Assembly: GCA_965277425.1 (NCBI GenBank)
Contig: CBDICR010000005.1
Location: forward strand, 248,001-312,000
Source of the DNA: Poindextera sp965277425
GTDB taxonomy: Bacteria; Pseudomonadota; Alphaproteobacteria; Caulobacterales; Caulobacteraceae
Direction of reading: 5' to 3'
DNA: 64,000 bases
Both the position numbers and the translations under genes were made by a program. Positions 1-8,618 of this stretch are shown piece by piece (within the stretch, counting starts at the first letter, position 1; every line of letters starts with the position of its first letter). The notes below the pieces were generated by a model. It saw nothing but the letters and a program-made list of their open reading frames with translations, was not told the DNA's origin and made no database searches.

Positions 1-190
1 GGTCACGGTCGAGGCCGCCGCCGCCCTGGGCTGGGATCGCTATGCCGGCCCGCAAGGGGCGATCATCGCCATGCGCAGCTTCGGCGCTTCGGCCCCGGCT
101 AAAGCTTTGCAGAAGCGGTTCGGATTCACCGCCGATGCGGTCTATGAAGCCGCCAAGGCCCAGGTGACACGGGAACGCGCGCGTCGATGA
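1..190 (+). CDS. tkt: transketolase, C-terminal fragment
   Basis: This is the 3' end of a gene whose 5' part lies outside the window; the readable frame begins at base 2. It encodes about 62 residues, including GPQGAIIAMRSFGASAPA followed by LQKRFGFTADAVYEAA. That is the C-terminal domain signature of transketolase, with the SFGASAP loop and the terminal FG-T helix. Transketolase transfers two-carbon units in the non-oxidative pentose phosphate pathway in the cytoplasm. Its TGA overlaps the ATG of the tal-pgi gene (ATGA), so the two are translationally coupled in one operon. The catalytic thiamine-binding part cannot be seen. Confidence 0.9.
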   Translation, partial: VTVEAAAALGWDRYAGPQGAIIAMRSFGASAPAKALQKRFGFTADAVYEAAKAQVTRERARR

Positions 191-3033
191 CCAATCCGCT
201 CAATCAGCTCGCCCAGGCCGGACAATCCGTCTGGCTCGACTTCATCGAACGCAAGATCCTCGACAATGGCGCGTTCAAGCGTCTGATCGACGATGACGAT
301 CTGCGCGGGGTGACCTCCAATCCCTCGATCTTCGAAAAGGCCATCGGCGAAGGCGACGAGTACGACGGCGCCGTCAAGGCGGCCCTGGAGCGCGGCGACG
401 CCGATCCGGCCGCCCTGTTCGACGACCTGGCCATCGCCGACATCCGCGCGGCCTGCGACCAGCTTCGGCCCGTCTATGACCGGCTGGGCGGCCAGGACGG
501 CTATGCCAGCCTGGAGGTGTCGCCCTATCTGGCCATGGACACCGAGGCCACCATCGCCGAGGCCCGCCGACTTTGGACCGCGGTCGAACGTCCGAACCTG
601 CTGGTCAAGGTGCCGGGAACCAGGGCGGGCGTCCCGGCCATCCGCCAGCTGATCGGAGAAGGCATCAACGTCAACGTCACCCTGTTGTTCGGCATCCAGG
701 CCTATCTCGACGTCGCCGAAGCGCATCTGGCCGGTCTGGAGGCGCTGAAGGCCAGGGGCGGCGACGTCTCCAGGATCGGCGGCGTGGCCAGCTTCTTCGT
801 CAGCCGCATCGACACCCAGATCGACAACGCCATTGAGGCCAGGATCAAGGCTGGCGATCCGGCTTCGGCCGAACTCAAGGGCCTGCTCGGCAAGGTCGCC
901 ATCGCCAACGCCAAGGTCGCCTACCAGCGCTGGATCGAGATGATGGCCGGGCCGCGCTGGACGGCGATGACGGCGGCGGGCGCACGGCCGCAACGGCTGC
1001 TCTGGGCCTCCACCGGCACGAAAAATCCGGCCTATTCCGATGTCCTCTATATCGAGAACCTGATCGGTCCCGACACGGTCAACACCATGCCGCCAAAGAC
1101 CATGGACGCCTTCCGCGACCATGGAAAAGTCGCCCCGGTCCTGACGCAGGGGGTGGCCGAGGCCGAGGCCGTCCTGGCCGCGGCGAAACGGCTGGGGCTC
1201 GACCTCGACGGCGTCACCGACCGGCTGGTCGAGGACGGCGTGAAGCAATTCGCCGAGGCCGCCGACAAGCTCTTCGCGGCCGTGGCCAACAAGCGCGCCG
1301 CCGCGCTGGGCACCAGGCAGAACGGCCAGTCGATCAAGCTGTCCAGCGACATTTCCGCCGCCGTCGAGGCCGCCGCGGAAATCGCGCGCGCCGACGGTTG
1401 GGCGCGGCGGCTCTGGTCGCGTCACGCCGACCTCTGGACCGACGCCGATGAGGGTCAATGGCTGGGCTGGCTCGACGCCGCCGAGGCCAAGGGCCTCGAT
1501 ATCGCCGCGCTCGAGGCCTTCCAGGCCGAGGTGGCCGAGGCCGGCTTCATCCACGCCATCGTGCTGGGCATGGGTGGCTCAAGCCTTGGGCCGGACGTGC
1601 TGGCCGAAACCTTCGGCGCGCGGCCGGAGCATCCCAAGCTGCTGGTGCTGGACTCCACCGATCCGGCGCAAATCGCCCGGGTCGAGGCCGAGATCGATCC
1701 GGCCCGGACCCTGTTCATCGTCTCCTCCAAGTCCGGCTCGACGCTGGAGCCGAACATCCTGGAAGCGCACTTCATGGCCGCCGCCGAGCGCGCGGTGGGC
1801 GCCAACGCCGCCAGCAGCCGCTTCATCGCCATTACCGACCCGGGCTCGAGCCTGGACAGGAGCGCAAGCGAAAAGGGCTTTCGCCGCGTCTTCCACGGCG
1901 ATCCCGCCATCGGCGGCCGCTATTCGGTCTTGTCCAATTTCGGCATGGTCCCGGCCGCCGTCATGGGGCTGGACATCCGCGCCTTTCTGGACAGTTGCGC
2001 CATGATGGCCCGCGCCTGCGGAGCCAATGCGCCACCGGCCGCCAACCCCGGCCTCGAGCTTGGCCTGGTGATCGGCGAAGCGGCCAAGGCCGGGCGCGAC
2101 AAGCTCACCTTCATCGTCTCCAACGGCCTGTCCGACCTTGGCGCCTGGCTGGAACAGCTGCTGGCCGAATCCACCGGCAAGCACGGCAAGGGCGTCATCC
2201 CCATCGCCGCCGAACCGATGGGCAAGCCCGGGGTTTACGGCCAGGACAGGCTGTTCGCCTATATTCGCCTGGACGGCGACGACCCGGACCATGACGACCA
2301 TGTCCGCGGCCTGGAAGAGGCTGGCCATCCGGTGGTCCGCATCACCCTCGCCAACCGCGACACGATCGGCCAGGAATTCGTCCGCTGGGAAGTGGCCACC
2401 GCCATCGCCGGCGCGGTGATCGGCATCAATCCGTTCGACCAGCCCGACGTCGAGGCCAGCAAGATCAAGACCCGCGCCCTGACCGACGCCTACGAAAAGA
2501 CCGGCGAGTGGGTTCCGGAAACGCCGGCCGCCGAGGCCCATGGTCTGGCCGTCTTCGCCGACCCGGCCAATCTGGAGGCCCTGACCAAGGCCGGCGCCAC
2601 CCTGAGCGTCGACGCCCTGCTCGGCGCGCACATCAAACGCGCCAATGGCTGCGACTATCTGGCCCTGCTGGCCTATATCGACCGCAGCCACGAGCATATC
2701 GAGGCCTTGCAAAAGCTGCGCGGCAAGCTGCGCGACCACACCCATGCGGCGACCGCCCTGGGTTTCGGGCCACGCTTCCTGCACTCCACCGGCCAGGCCT
2801 ACAAGGGCGGGCCGAACAGCGGCGTCTTCATCGAGATCACCCACGACGCGGCGGCCGACCTGGCCGTGCCCGGCCGCAAGTTCAGCTTCGGCCTGGTCGA
2901 ACAGGCCCAGGCCAAGGGCGACCTGGACGTGCTGGTCGAACGCGGGCGCCGCGTCCTGCGCGTCAATCTGGGACCTGATGTCGAGGTCGGGCTGAAGCGC
3001 CTGGCCGACGCTATCGACCGTTCGCTGATCTAG
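187..3033 (+). CDS. tal-pgi: bifunctional transaldolase / glucose-6-phosphate isomerase
   Basis: The 948-residue protein is two enzymes in one chain. Residues 1 to about 370 are a TalB-type transaldolase, with GVTSNPSIFEKAI near residue 43 and the Schiff-base lysine K141 in LLVKVPGT. Residues from about 390 to 948 are phosphoglucose isomerase, with GMGGSSLGP at 461-469, SSKSGSTLE at 513-521, GGRYS at 576-580 and the LEQLLAESTGKHGKG helix at 655-669. It links fructose-6-phosphate, glucose-6-phosphate and the pentose phosphate pool. Such fusions are known in alphaproteobacteria and some other groups. All motifs in both halves look intact. The ATG overlaps the tkt stop, and gnd follows 20 nt downstream. 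Confidence 0.96.
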   Translation: MTNPLNQLAQAGQSVWLDFIERKILDNGAFKRLIDDDDLRGVTSNPSIFEKAIGEGDEYDGAVKAALERGDADPAALFDDLAIADIRAACDQLRPVYDRLGGQDGYASLEVSPYLAMDTEATIAEARRLWTAVERPNLLVKVPGTRAGVPAIRQLIGEGINVNVTLLFGIQAYLDVAEAHLAGLEALKARGGDVSRIGGVASFFVSRIDTQIDNAIEARIKAGDPASAELKGLLGKVAIANAKVAYQRWIEMMAGPRWTAMTAAGARPQRLLWASTGTKNPAYSDVLYIENLIGPDTVNTMPPKTMDAFRDHGKVAPVLTQGVAEAEAVLAAAKRLGLDLDGVTDRLVEDGVKQFAEAADKLFAAVANKRAAALGTRQNGQSIKLSSDISAAVEAAAEIARADGWARRLWSRHADLWTDADEGQWLGWLDAAEAKGLDIAALEAFQAEVAEAGFIHAIVLGMGGSSLGPDVLAETFGARPEHPKLLVLDSTDPAQIARVEAEIDPARTLFIVSSKSGSTLEPNILEAHFMAAAERAVGANAASSRFIAITDPGSSLDRSASEKGFRRVFHGDPAIGGRYSVLSNFGMVPAAVMGLDIRAFLDSCAMMARACGANAPPAANPGLELGLVIGEAAKAGRDKLTFIVSNGLSDLGAWLEQLLAESTGKHGKGVIPIAAEPMGKPGVYGQDRLFAYIRLDGDDPDHDDHVRGLEEAGHPVVRITLANRDTIGQEFVRWEVATAIAGAVIGINPFDQPDVEASKIKTRALTDAYEKTGEWVPETPAAEAHGLAVFADPANLEALTKAGATLSVDALLGAHIKRANGCDYLALLAYIDRSHEHIEALQKLRGKLRDHTHAATALGFGPRFLHSTGQAYKGGPNSGVFIEITHDAAADLAVPGRKFSFGLVEQAQAKGDLDVLVERGRRVLRVNLGPDVEVGLKRLADAIDRSLI

Positions 3034-3053
3034 ACCTTAAGGAGATCGCCGCC

Positions 3054-4037
3054 ATGCAGCTTGGCATCGTCGGACTAGGCCGCATGGGCGGAAACATCGC
3101 CAAGCGGCTGATACGCGATGGCCATGAGTGCGTCGTCTGGGACCGCAGCGCCGACAGCGTCGCCGATACCGTCAAGGCCGGCGCCAAGGGCGCGAAGGAC
3201 CTCGCCGATCTGGTCCGCCAGCTTAGCGCTCCCCGCGCGGTGTGGGTCATGCTGCCGGCGGGCGGGCCGACCGAGGAGACGGTGAGCGCGCTCGCCGACC
3301 TCCTTGAAAAAGGCGACGTGGCGATCGATGGCGGCAACAGCTTCTATCGGGACGATATCCGCCGCGGCAAAGCCCTGGAGCCGAAGGGCCTGCACTATCT
3401 GGACGTCGGCGTCTCCGGCGGCGTCTGGGGGCTGGAGCGCGGCTATTGCATGATGATCGGCGGCGCGAAGGCGCAGGTCGAACGGCTCGATCCCATCTTC
3501 AAGTCCATGGCGCCCGGCCTGGGCGACATCCCGCGCACCAAGCGGGCGTCGGGCGCCGATCCGCGCGCCGAGCAGGGCTATATCCACGCCGGGCCGACGG
3601 GCGCAGGCCACTTCGTCAAGATGATCCATAACGGCATCGAGTACGGTCTGATGCAGGCTTATGCCGAGGGCTTCGACATCCTGAAGAACAAGTCCTCCGA
3701 CGCCTTGCCCGAGGACGAGCGCTTCGACCTCGATCTCACCGACATTTCCGAGGTCTGGCGGCGCGGCAGCGTCATCTCCTCCTGGCTGCTCGACCTGTCC
3801 GCCGAGGCGCTGGCCGGCGACGCGAAGCTGGCGAAATTCACCGGCGACGTCGCCGATTCCGGCGAGGGCCGCTGGACCGTCGAGGCGGCGATCGAGGAGG
3901 CGGTCCCGGCCGAAGTGCTGTCGGCGGCGCTCTATGCCCGCTTCCGCTCGAGGTTGACCCACACCTTCGGCGAAAAGCTTCTCTCGGCCATGCGGTTCGG
4001 ATTCGGCGGCCATGTCGAACAGTCCGAAAACCACTAA
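3054..4037 (+). CDS. gnd: 6-phosphogluconate dehydrogenase, short decarboxylating form
   Basis: The enzyme oxidises and decarboxylates 6-phosphogluconate to ribulose-5-phosphate. The N-terminal Rossmann motif is GIVGLGRMGGN (residues 4-14). It is followed by the substrate motif GGNSFYRDD and by GAGHFVKMIHNGIEYGLMQ, which carries the catalytic lysine. At 327 residues it is the short (YqeC/GndA-like) form rather than the roughly 470-residue enterobacterial form. A Shine-Dalgarno AAGGAG lies about 10 nt before the ATG. The 3' end overlaps zwf by 26 bp in another frame, indicating tight coupling. Cofactor preference (NAD or NADP) is not evident from the sequence. Confidence 0.95.
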   Translation: MQLGIVGLGRMGGNIAKRLIRDGHECVVWDRSADSVADTVKAGAKGAKDLADLVRQLSAPRAVWVMLPAGGPTEETVSALADLLEKGDVAIDGGNSFYRDDIRRGKALEPKGLHYLDVGVSGGVWGLERGYCMMIGGAKAQVERLDPIFKSMAPGLGDIPRTKRASGADPRAEQGYIHAGPTGAGHFVKMIHNGIEYGLMQAYAEGFDILKNKSSDALPEDERFDLDLTDISEVWRRGSVISSWLLDLSAEALAGDAKLAKFTGDVADSGEGRWTVEAAIEEAVPAEVLSAALYARFRSRLTHTFGEKLLSAMRFGFGGHVEQSENH

Positions 4038-5550
4038 GGCGACGCCCAGGCCCGCCAAGCCGCCGACGGCGCCGTCCTGCCTGATGGTGGTGTTCGGCGC
4101 GGCCGGCGATCTGGCCAAACGGCTGTTGATCCCGTCGCTGTACAACCTGACCCGCGATGGCCTGCTCGACCGGGGTTTTCGCCTGCTCGGCGTCGATCAC
4201 AACGATTTCGACGACAAGAGCTTCCAGGCCGAGCAGACCGACTTCATCCACGGCCTGGCCAAGGACAGGAGCGGGGAGTTCGGCAAGGCCAGGCTGTCCG
4301 AACCGACCTGGGCCCGGCTGGGCGGCCAGCTCGGCTTCATGCAGGGCGATTTCGAGGACCCCGCGACCTACCGGGCGCTGGGCCAGCGGATCGGCCAGAC
4401 CGCCAATGTCCTCTTCTATCTGGCCACCTCGCCGCGCTTTTTCGGCGACATCGTCGAACAGTTGGCCAAGGCCGGCCTGACCAGACAGGCCAAGGGCTGG
4501 CGGCGCGTGGTGATCGAAAAGCCGTTCGGCCACGACCTGACGTCGGCCAAGGCGTTGAACCGCAAGATTCTCAAGGTCCTGGACGAAGACCAGGTCTTCC
4601 GCATCGACCATTTCCTCGGCAAGGAGACGGTGCAGAACATCATGGTGACCCGCTTCGCCAACGGTCTGTTCGAGCCGATCTGGAACCGCGACCACATCGA
4701 CAGCGTGCAGATCACCGCTTCGGAGACCGTCGGCGTGGAAGGCCGCGGCGGCTTTTACGACGCCACCGGCGCGTTGCGAGACATGACGCCCAACCACATG
4801 TTCCAGCTGCTCTCCATGATCGCCATGGAGCCGCCCAACTCCTTCGACGCCGAAGCGGTGCGCACCGAAAAGGCCAGGGTGATCGACGCCATCCGGCCGC
4901 AGACCCCGACGCAGGCGCTGCAAAACTCCGTCCGCGGCCAGTACCACGCCGGTCAAATCGGCGGCCGCAAACTGGTCGACTATCGCGCCGAGCCCGACGT
5001 CGCGCGCGACAGCCGCACCGAAACCTATGTCGCCCTGAAGCTGGAGATCGACAACTGGCGCTGGGCGGGCGTGCCCTTCTACATCCGCACCGGCAAGGCC
5101 TTGAGCGCGCGCGACACCGAGATCGCCATCGCCTTCAAGCCGGCGCCGACCACCCTTTTCCGCGACCAACCGGTGGCATCCCTGCCGCCGAGCGGCCTGG
5201 TGCTGCAGATCCAGCCGAACGAGGGGATCAGCCTGCATTTCGCCGCCAAGGTTCCGGGCGAGGAGATGCGCATCACCGGCGTCGACATGGATTTCCGCTA
5301 CGCCGACTGGTTCAAGACCCGCCCCTCCACCGGCTATGAGACCCTGCTCTATGACGCCATGACCGGCGATCAGACCCTGTTCCAGCGGGCCGACAATATC
5401 GAGTTCGGCTGGCGTGCGGTGCAGCCCTTCCTGAACGCCTGGGAAAAGGGCGGCGTCGTCCATGGCTATAAGGCGGGCAGCCAGGGGCCCGCGGCGGCCG
5501 ATACGCTTCTGGAACGCGACGGGCGGGCTTGGCGGCCGCTGGGCCGATGA
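4012..5550 (+). CDS. zwf: glucose-6-phosphate 1-dehydrogenase
   Basis: This cytoplasmic enzyme oxidises glucose-6-phosphate to 6-phosphoglucono-lactone. The coenzyme motif VVFGAAGDLAKRLL starts near residue 26. VVIEKPFGHD and the substrate-binding RIDHFLGKE (residues 197-205, His200 in the active site) follow, and the C-terminal half is typical of the family; 512 residues is normal length. The start at 4012 lies inside gnd. An internal ATG at 4084 would remove a Pro/Lys-rich leader of 24 residues and is a possible alternative start. The stop overlaps the next start codon (ATGA). No pgl or edd gene follows, although zwf is often linked to them. Confidence 0.96.
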   Translation: MSNSPKTTKATPRPAKPPTAPSCLMVVFGAAGDLAKRLLIPSLYNLTRDGLLDRGFRLLGVDHNDFDDKSFQAEQTDFIHGLAKDRSGEFGKARLSEPTWARLGGQLGFMQGDFEDPATYRALGQRIGQTANVLFYLATSPRFFGDIVEQLAKAGLTRQAKGWRRVVIEKPFGHDLTSAKALNRKILKVLDEDQVFRIDHFLGKETVQNIMVTRFANGLFEPIWNRDHIDSVQITASETVGVEGRGGFYDATGALRDMTPNHMFQLLSMIAMEPPNSFDAEAVRTEKARVIDAIRPQTPTQALQNSVRGQYHAGQIGGRKLVDYRAEPDVARDSRTETYVALKLEIDNWRWAGVPFYIRTGKALSARDTEIAIAFKPAPTTLFRDQPVASLPPSGLVLQIQPNEGISLHFAAKVPGEEMRITGVDMDFRYADWFKTRPSTGYETLLYDAMTGDQTLFQRADNIEFGWRAVQPFLNAWEKGGVVHGYKAGSQGPAAADTLLERDGRAWRPLGR

Positions 5551-6407
5551 GCGGCGCGGACGAACACCTGCCGGCGACGCGGCTGCGGCTCCTGGTCTCC
5601 GACATCGACGGGACCCTGGTCATGCCCGACAAGAGCCTGACGCCGGCCGCCCTGGCCGCGGCGGGCAAGCTGGATGCGGCGGGGGTGGGCCTCACCCTGG
5701 TCTCCAGCCGCCCGCCCCGGGGCATGACGGCCCTGGTCAAGGCGTTGACGCTGAAGATTCCCTTCGCCGCCTTCAACGGTGGCAGCCTGGTCGCGCCCGA
5801 CGGGACGCTGATCTCGGCCAAGCGGCTGTCCGCAGACGCGGCCGGCAAGGCGATCGGCCTCTTTACGTCCCGCGGCGTCGCGGTCTGGGCCTTCGCCGAC
5901 GACAACTGGTTCCTGACCGACGCCGAAGGCCCCGACATCCAGCGCGAACGCCATACGGTGGGGTTCGATCCGACCGTCGTCGCCGACTTCGACAGCCTTA
6001 TCGACCGCATCGACAAGCTGGTGGGCGTCTCCGACCAACCCGACCTGCTGGCCGACGTGGAGCGTGAGGCGCAAGGCCTGCTCAAGGGCCTCGCCAACGC
6101 CCGGCGCTCCCAGACCTACTATCTCGACGTCACTCACCCCGAGGCCGACAAGGGCCACGCAGTGCGCGCCCTGTGCGCGGAGATCGGCGTCCCGACAACC
6201 GAGACGGCGGTGATCGGCGACCAGGCCAACGACATGGCCATGTTCGCCGTTGCGGGGCTGTCCATCGCCATGGGCCAGGGGACGGACGCGGTGAAGGCCG
6301 CGGCCGACTTCGTCACCGCCGCCAATACCGAGGACGGCTTCGCCAAGGCGGTCGACGCCTTCATCCTGCCGCGCGCCGCCAAGCGCCCTGGTCAGACGCC
6401 GCCCTAG
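5547..6407 (+). CDS. HAD-superfamily (Cof-type) hydrolase
   Basis: The start is placed at the ATG that overlaps the zwf stop. An upstream in-frame ATG at 5529 lies inside zwf and is less likely. Motif I is LLVSDIDGTL with the nucleophile Asp, motif II is LVSSRPPRG, and motifs III/IV are ADKGHAVRAL...VIGDQANDMAMF. The large cap insertion between motifs II and III marks class IIB (Cof/YbhA type), which dephosphorylates sugar phosphates and other small phosphates. It occupies the place where a 6-phosphogluconolactonase gene might be expected, but it is not related to Pgl. Co-translation with zwf suggests a sugar-phosphate substrate; that is inference. Confidence 0.88.
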   Translation: MSGADEHLPATRLRLLVSDIDGTLVMPDKSLTPAALAAAGKLDAAGVGLTLVSSRPPRGMTALVKALTLKIPFAAFNGGSLVAPDGTLISAKRLSADAAGKAIGLFTSRGVAVWAFADDNWFLTDAEGPDIQRERHTVGFDPTVVADFDSLIDRIDKLVGVSDQPDLLADVEREAQGLLKGLANARRSQTYYLDVTHPEADKGHAVRALCAEIGVPTTETAVIGDQANDMAMFAVAGLSIAMGQGTDAVKAAADFVTAANTEDGFAKAVDAFILPRAAKRPGQTPP

Positions 6408-6412
6408 CCGCT

Positions 6413-6431
6413 TAAATCGTGCTTTGATTTA
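6413..6431. promoter_or_regulatory. AT-rich inverted repeat before the alpha/beta hydrolase gene
   Basis: TAAATC (6413-6418) and GATTTA (6426-6431) are perfect 6-bp arms around a 7-bp spacer. They lie in the 40-bp gap between the HAD gene and the hydrolase start. The site is unusually AT-rich for this region and could be an operator or promoter element. No canonical -35/-10 pair is clear. Confidence 0.3.
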
Positions 6432-6447
6432 GGGTTCGGATTTTCAC

Positions 6448-7275
6448 ATGAGCGATTTGAGCGCGGCCGACCTCGAGACCGAGGCGCAACGGCTGGTCGA
6501 CAGCCTGGGCAGGCCGAAACGGCGCGTGCGGCCGAGGCTGGCCCGCATGCTGAACGAGGCGCAGGACCTGGAGGTCGCTACCGCCCATGGCGGCATCATG
6601 GCCTGGCGGCTGGGCGCCGGCCCAGCGACGCTGATGGTGCACGGCTGGGAGGACGACAACGCGCTCTGGAGTCCGCTGATCGACCTCAATGCCGAGATGC
6701 TGCGCGGCTCGGTCGCCTTCGACCTCCCCGGCCATGGCTGGTCGCCGGCGGAGGACTGCTCGATCCAGGCGGCTGGCGCGGCGGTGCTGGCCGTGGCCGA
6801 GGCCTTGGGGCCGATCGATTCGGTGGTCGCCCACTCCTTCGGCTGCCCGGCGAGCCTCTGGGCCCTGGCGCACGGACTGGAGGTTCCGCGCGTGGTGATG
6901 ATCGCCTCGCCCGTGCCGCGCACCGAAACCCGTTCCCAGGCCCGCGACATGGCCCGCTGGGAACAGGCGCAACTGCATGACGGCGAGGATCCCGAGGTGA
7001 TCGCCCGCGCGCTCGTCCTCATGGCCGAGCGGCCGCCGATGCGCAGCAACGACCCGAGCTTCGATATCGAGGCCATCCTGCCGACCCTGAGCGCCAAGGC
7101 GCTGATCCTCCACTCCATGGACGACGAACAGTGCCCGGTGGCCAATTCTCAAGCCATGGCCGAGCTCTGGCCCGGCGCGGAGCTCGTCCTGCTCGACGGC
7201 CTCGGCCACCGCCTGATCGCCCAGGACCCGGACGTGGTCGCCCGCGTTTTCGAGTTCGTCGACGCCATGGATTAG
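6448..7275 (+). CDS. alpha/beta hydrolase
   Basis: This 275-residue single-domain alpha/beta hydrolase has an oxyanion-loop motif MVHGWEDDNALW near residue 60 and a nucleophile elbow VAHSFGCPASL near residue 130. An acid region HSMDDEQCPV lies near 220, and the catalytic His is in DGLGHRL near 252. The elbow reads H-S-F-G-C instead of strict G-x-S-x-G. The substrate cannot be told from the sequence. It follows the sugar-phosphate operon by 40 bp but lacks the start/stop overlaps seen there, so it may have its own promoter. Its 3' end overlaps the convergent GFA gene by 4 bp. Confidence 0.85.
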   Translation: MSDLSAADLETEAQRLVDSLGRPKRRVRPRLARMLNEAQDLEVATAHGGIMAWRLGAGPATLMVHGWEDDNALWSPLIDLNAEMLRGSVAFDLPGHGWSPAEDCSIQAAGAAVLAVAEALGPIDSVVAHSFGCPASLWALAHGLEVPRVVMIASPVPRTETRSQARDMARWEQAQLHDGEDPEVIARALVLMAERPPMRSNDPSFDIEAILPTLSAKALILHSMDDEQCPVANSQAMAELWPGAELVLLDGLGHRLIAQDPDVVARVFEFVDAMD

Positions 7276-7715
7276 GACGGCGAACCCGTCCACTGGTGGT
7301 TCACGAACCGCGCGTCGCCGGTCACGTCCATGGTTTTGCCCGGCAGCCCCGCCAGGGTGCGACACCAGGAGGGCTCCATCTCCGGCGAATAGCGCAGCTC
7401 GGGCCGAACGGCCTCCGGGTCGTCGAGGCTGTTCAGGGTGAGGCTGAGATTGGGTCCCTCGACCCAGCGATAGGTCAGCGGCGTGCCGCAGGCGCCGCAG
7501 AACCCGCGCTCGACGAAGGTCGAGCTTTTGAAGACGGTCGGTTGGCCGGTCCAAACCACATCGGCGGCGGCATGGCGCATGAAGGCCATGAACGGCCCGC
7601 CGCTGGCGCGCTGGCACATGCGGCAGTAGCAGACGCTGGCGCGCAGCGGCTCGGCCGGAACGCGATAACGCACGGCGCCGCACTGGCAGCCGCCCGTCAG
7701 GTCGTCGTAAGCCAT
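7272..7715 (-). CDS. GFA/CENP-V family zinc-binding protein
   Basis: The 147-residue protein carries the cysteine pattern of the GFA fold: CQCGAVRY (residues 10-17), CYCRMCQRASG (33-43) and FCGACGTPL (about 72-80), which would bind two zinc ions. Family members were named after glutathione-dependent formaldehyde-activating enzyme, but most have no proven reaction. It is convergent with the alpha/beta hydrolase gene and upstream of nothing on its own strand within 4 bp. A strong hairpin repeat lies just beyond its start codon. Confidence 0.88.
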   Translation of the reverse strand: MAYDDLTGGCQCGAVRYRVPAEPLRASVCYCRMCQRASGGPFMAFMRHAAADVVWTGQPTVFKSSTFVERGFCGACGTPLTYRWVEGPNLSLTLNSLDDPEAVRPELRYSPEMEPSWCRTLAGLPGKTMDVTGDARFVNHQWTGSPS

Positions 7716-7726
7716 GGTTCGTCATC

Positions 7727-7758
7727 CCGCTCATCCCCGCCTCCGCGGGGATGAGCGG
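7727..7758. repeat. GC-rich hairpin, member of a dispersed repeat family
   Basis: CCGCTCATCCCCGC (7727-7740) and GCGGGGATGAGCGG (7745-7758) are perfect 14-bp arms around the 4-base loop CTCC. The GCGGGGATGAGCGG arm recurs at about 31023-31036 at the edge of the larger element there. The hairpin lies between the pirin stop and the GFA start on the minus strand. It could end pirin transcription, but there is no T-run. Confidence 0.75.
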
Positions 7759-7785
7759 TGCAGGGAGGCGAGCGCGTTTAGCTTG

Positions 7786-8484
7786 CTACAGCGAATCCAC
7801 CAAGACCAGCTCCGCATCCTCCAGCGCGGTGATGCGCAGTTCGCTTTCCGCCGTCGCCGCCGCGCCGTCGCGGGGCCCGATATGGACGCCGTTGACCTCG
7901 ATGGAGCCGGTGGAGGGCACCAGATAGGCATGCCGGGCCGGGTCGAGGTCGTAGGTCACCGTCTCGCCGGCCTTGATCGTCGCGCCCAGGACGCGGGCGT
8001 CGGCGCGGATGGACAGCGCGCCCTCGTCGCCGGGGCACCCGCTGGCCAGGGTCACGAAACGCCCTGAGCGATCGCCTTTCGGGAACGGCTTGGCGCCCCA
8101 GGAGGGATCGCCGCCATGGGTTTGAGGCTCGATCCAGATCTGGAACAGCCGCGTGCGGCCGGGCTCCAGATTGTACTCGGCGTGGCGCACCCCAGAGCCG
8201 GCCGACATCACCTGCACGTCGCCGGCCTCGGTGCGGCCGGTATTGCCCAGGCTGTCCTTGTGGGTGATGGCGCCTTCGCGAATGTAGGTGATGATCTCCA
8301 TGTCCTCATGGGGATGCGGCGGAAAGCCGGAATTGGGCGCGATCTCGTCGTCGTTCCAGACGCGCAGCGCGCCCCAGCCCATGCGCTTGGGATCGTAATA
8401 GTTGGAAAACGAGAAGTGGTGGCGCGCCTTCAGCCAGCCATGGTCGGCGCCGCCAAGCCCATCGAAGGATCTGCGTTCGATCAT
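7786..8484 (-). CDS. pirin family protein (bicupin)
   Basis: The 232-residue protein has the pirin N-terminal cupin, with HHFSFSNYYDP (about 23-33), the metal-ligand cluster FPPHPHEDMEIITY (55-68) and GSGVRHAEYN (about 96-105). A second cupin-like half lacks obvious ligands. It is closest in layout to the short YhhW-type pirins, some of which have quercetin 2,3-dioxygenase activity in vitro; most have no known physiological substrate. It is transcribed divergently from the zinc-finger gene at 8619, and the 134-bp region between them holds the tandem palindromes. Confidence 0.9.
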   Translation of the reverse strand: MIERRSFDGLGGADHGWLKARHHFSFSNYYDPKRMGWGALRVWNDDEIAPNSGFPPHPHEDMEIITYIREGAITHKDSLGNTGRTEAGDVQVMSAGSGVRHAEYNLEPGRTRLFQIWIEPQTHGGDPSWGAKPFPKGDRSGRFVTLASGCPGDEGALSIRADARVLGATIKAGETVTYDLDPARHAYLVPSTGSIEVNGVHIGPRDGAAATAESELRITALEDAELVLVDSL

Positions 8485-8553
8485 TGAATGTCTCCCGGTA
8501 GCCGCTGCGACCCCGCGCGCGGCGCGATCGCATAGATGGGGGCTCGCACCGAC

Positions 8554-8613
8554 TTGACAACGGCCGCGTCAGGATTTACCTGACAGTCAGGATTACCCTG
8601 ACGGATCAGGAGG
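8554..8613 (+). promoter_or_regulatory. promoter with two tandem TCAGG-N5-CCTGA palindromes
   Basis: A consensus -35 TTGACA lies at 8554-8559. Seventeen bases downstream the -10 position (TACCTG, 8577-8582) falls inside the first palindrome TCAGGATTTACCTGA (8569-8583). A second palindrome TCAGGATTACCCTGA follows at 8587-8601, offset by 18 bp. A strong Shine-Dalgarno CAGGAGG lies at 8607-8613, 5 nt before the ATG. Two near-identical sites across the -10 and start region are the layout expected for repression by a dimeric DNA-binding protein. The binding protein is not known; self-regulation by the downstream gene is possible. Confidence 0.7.
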
Positions 8614-8618
8614 CGGCC

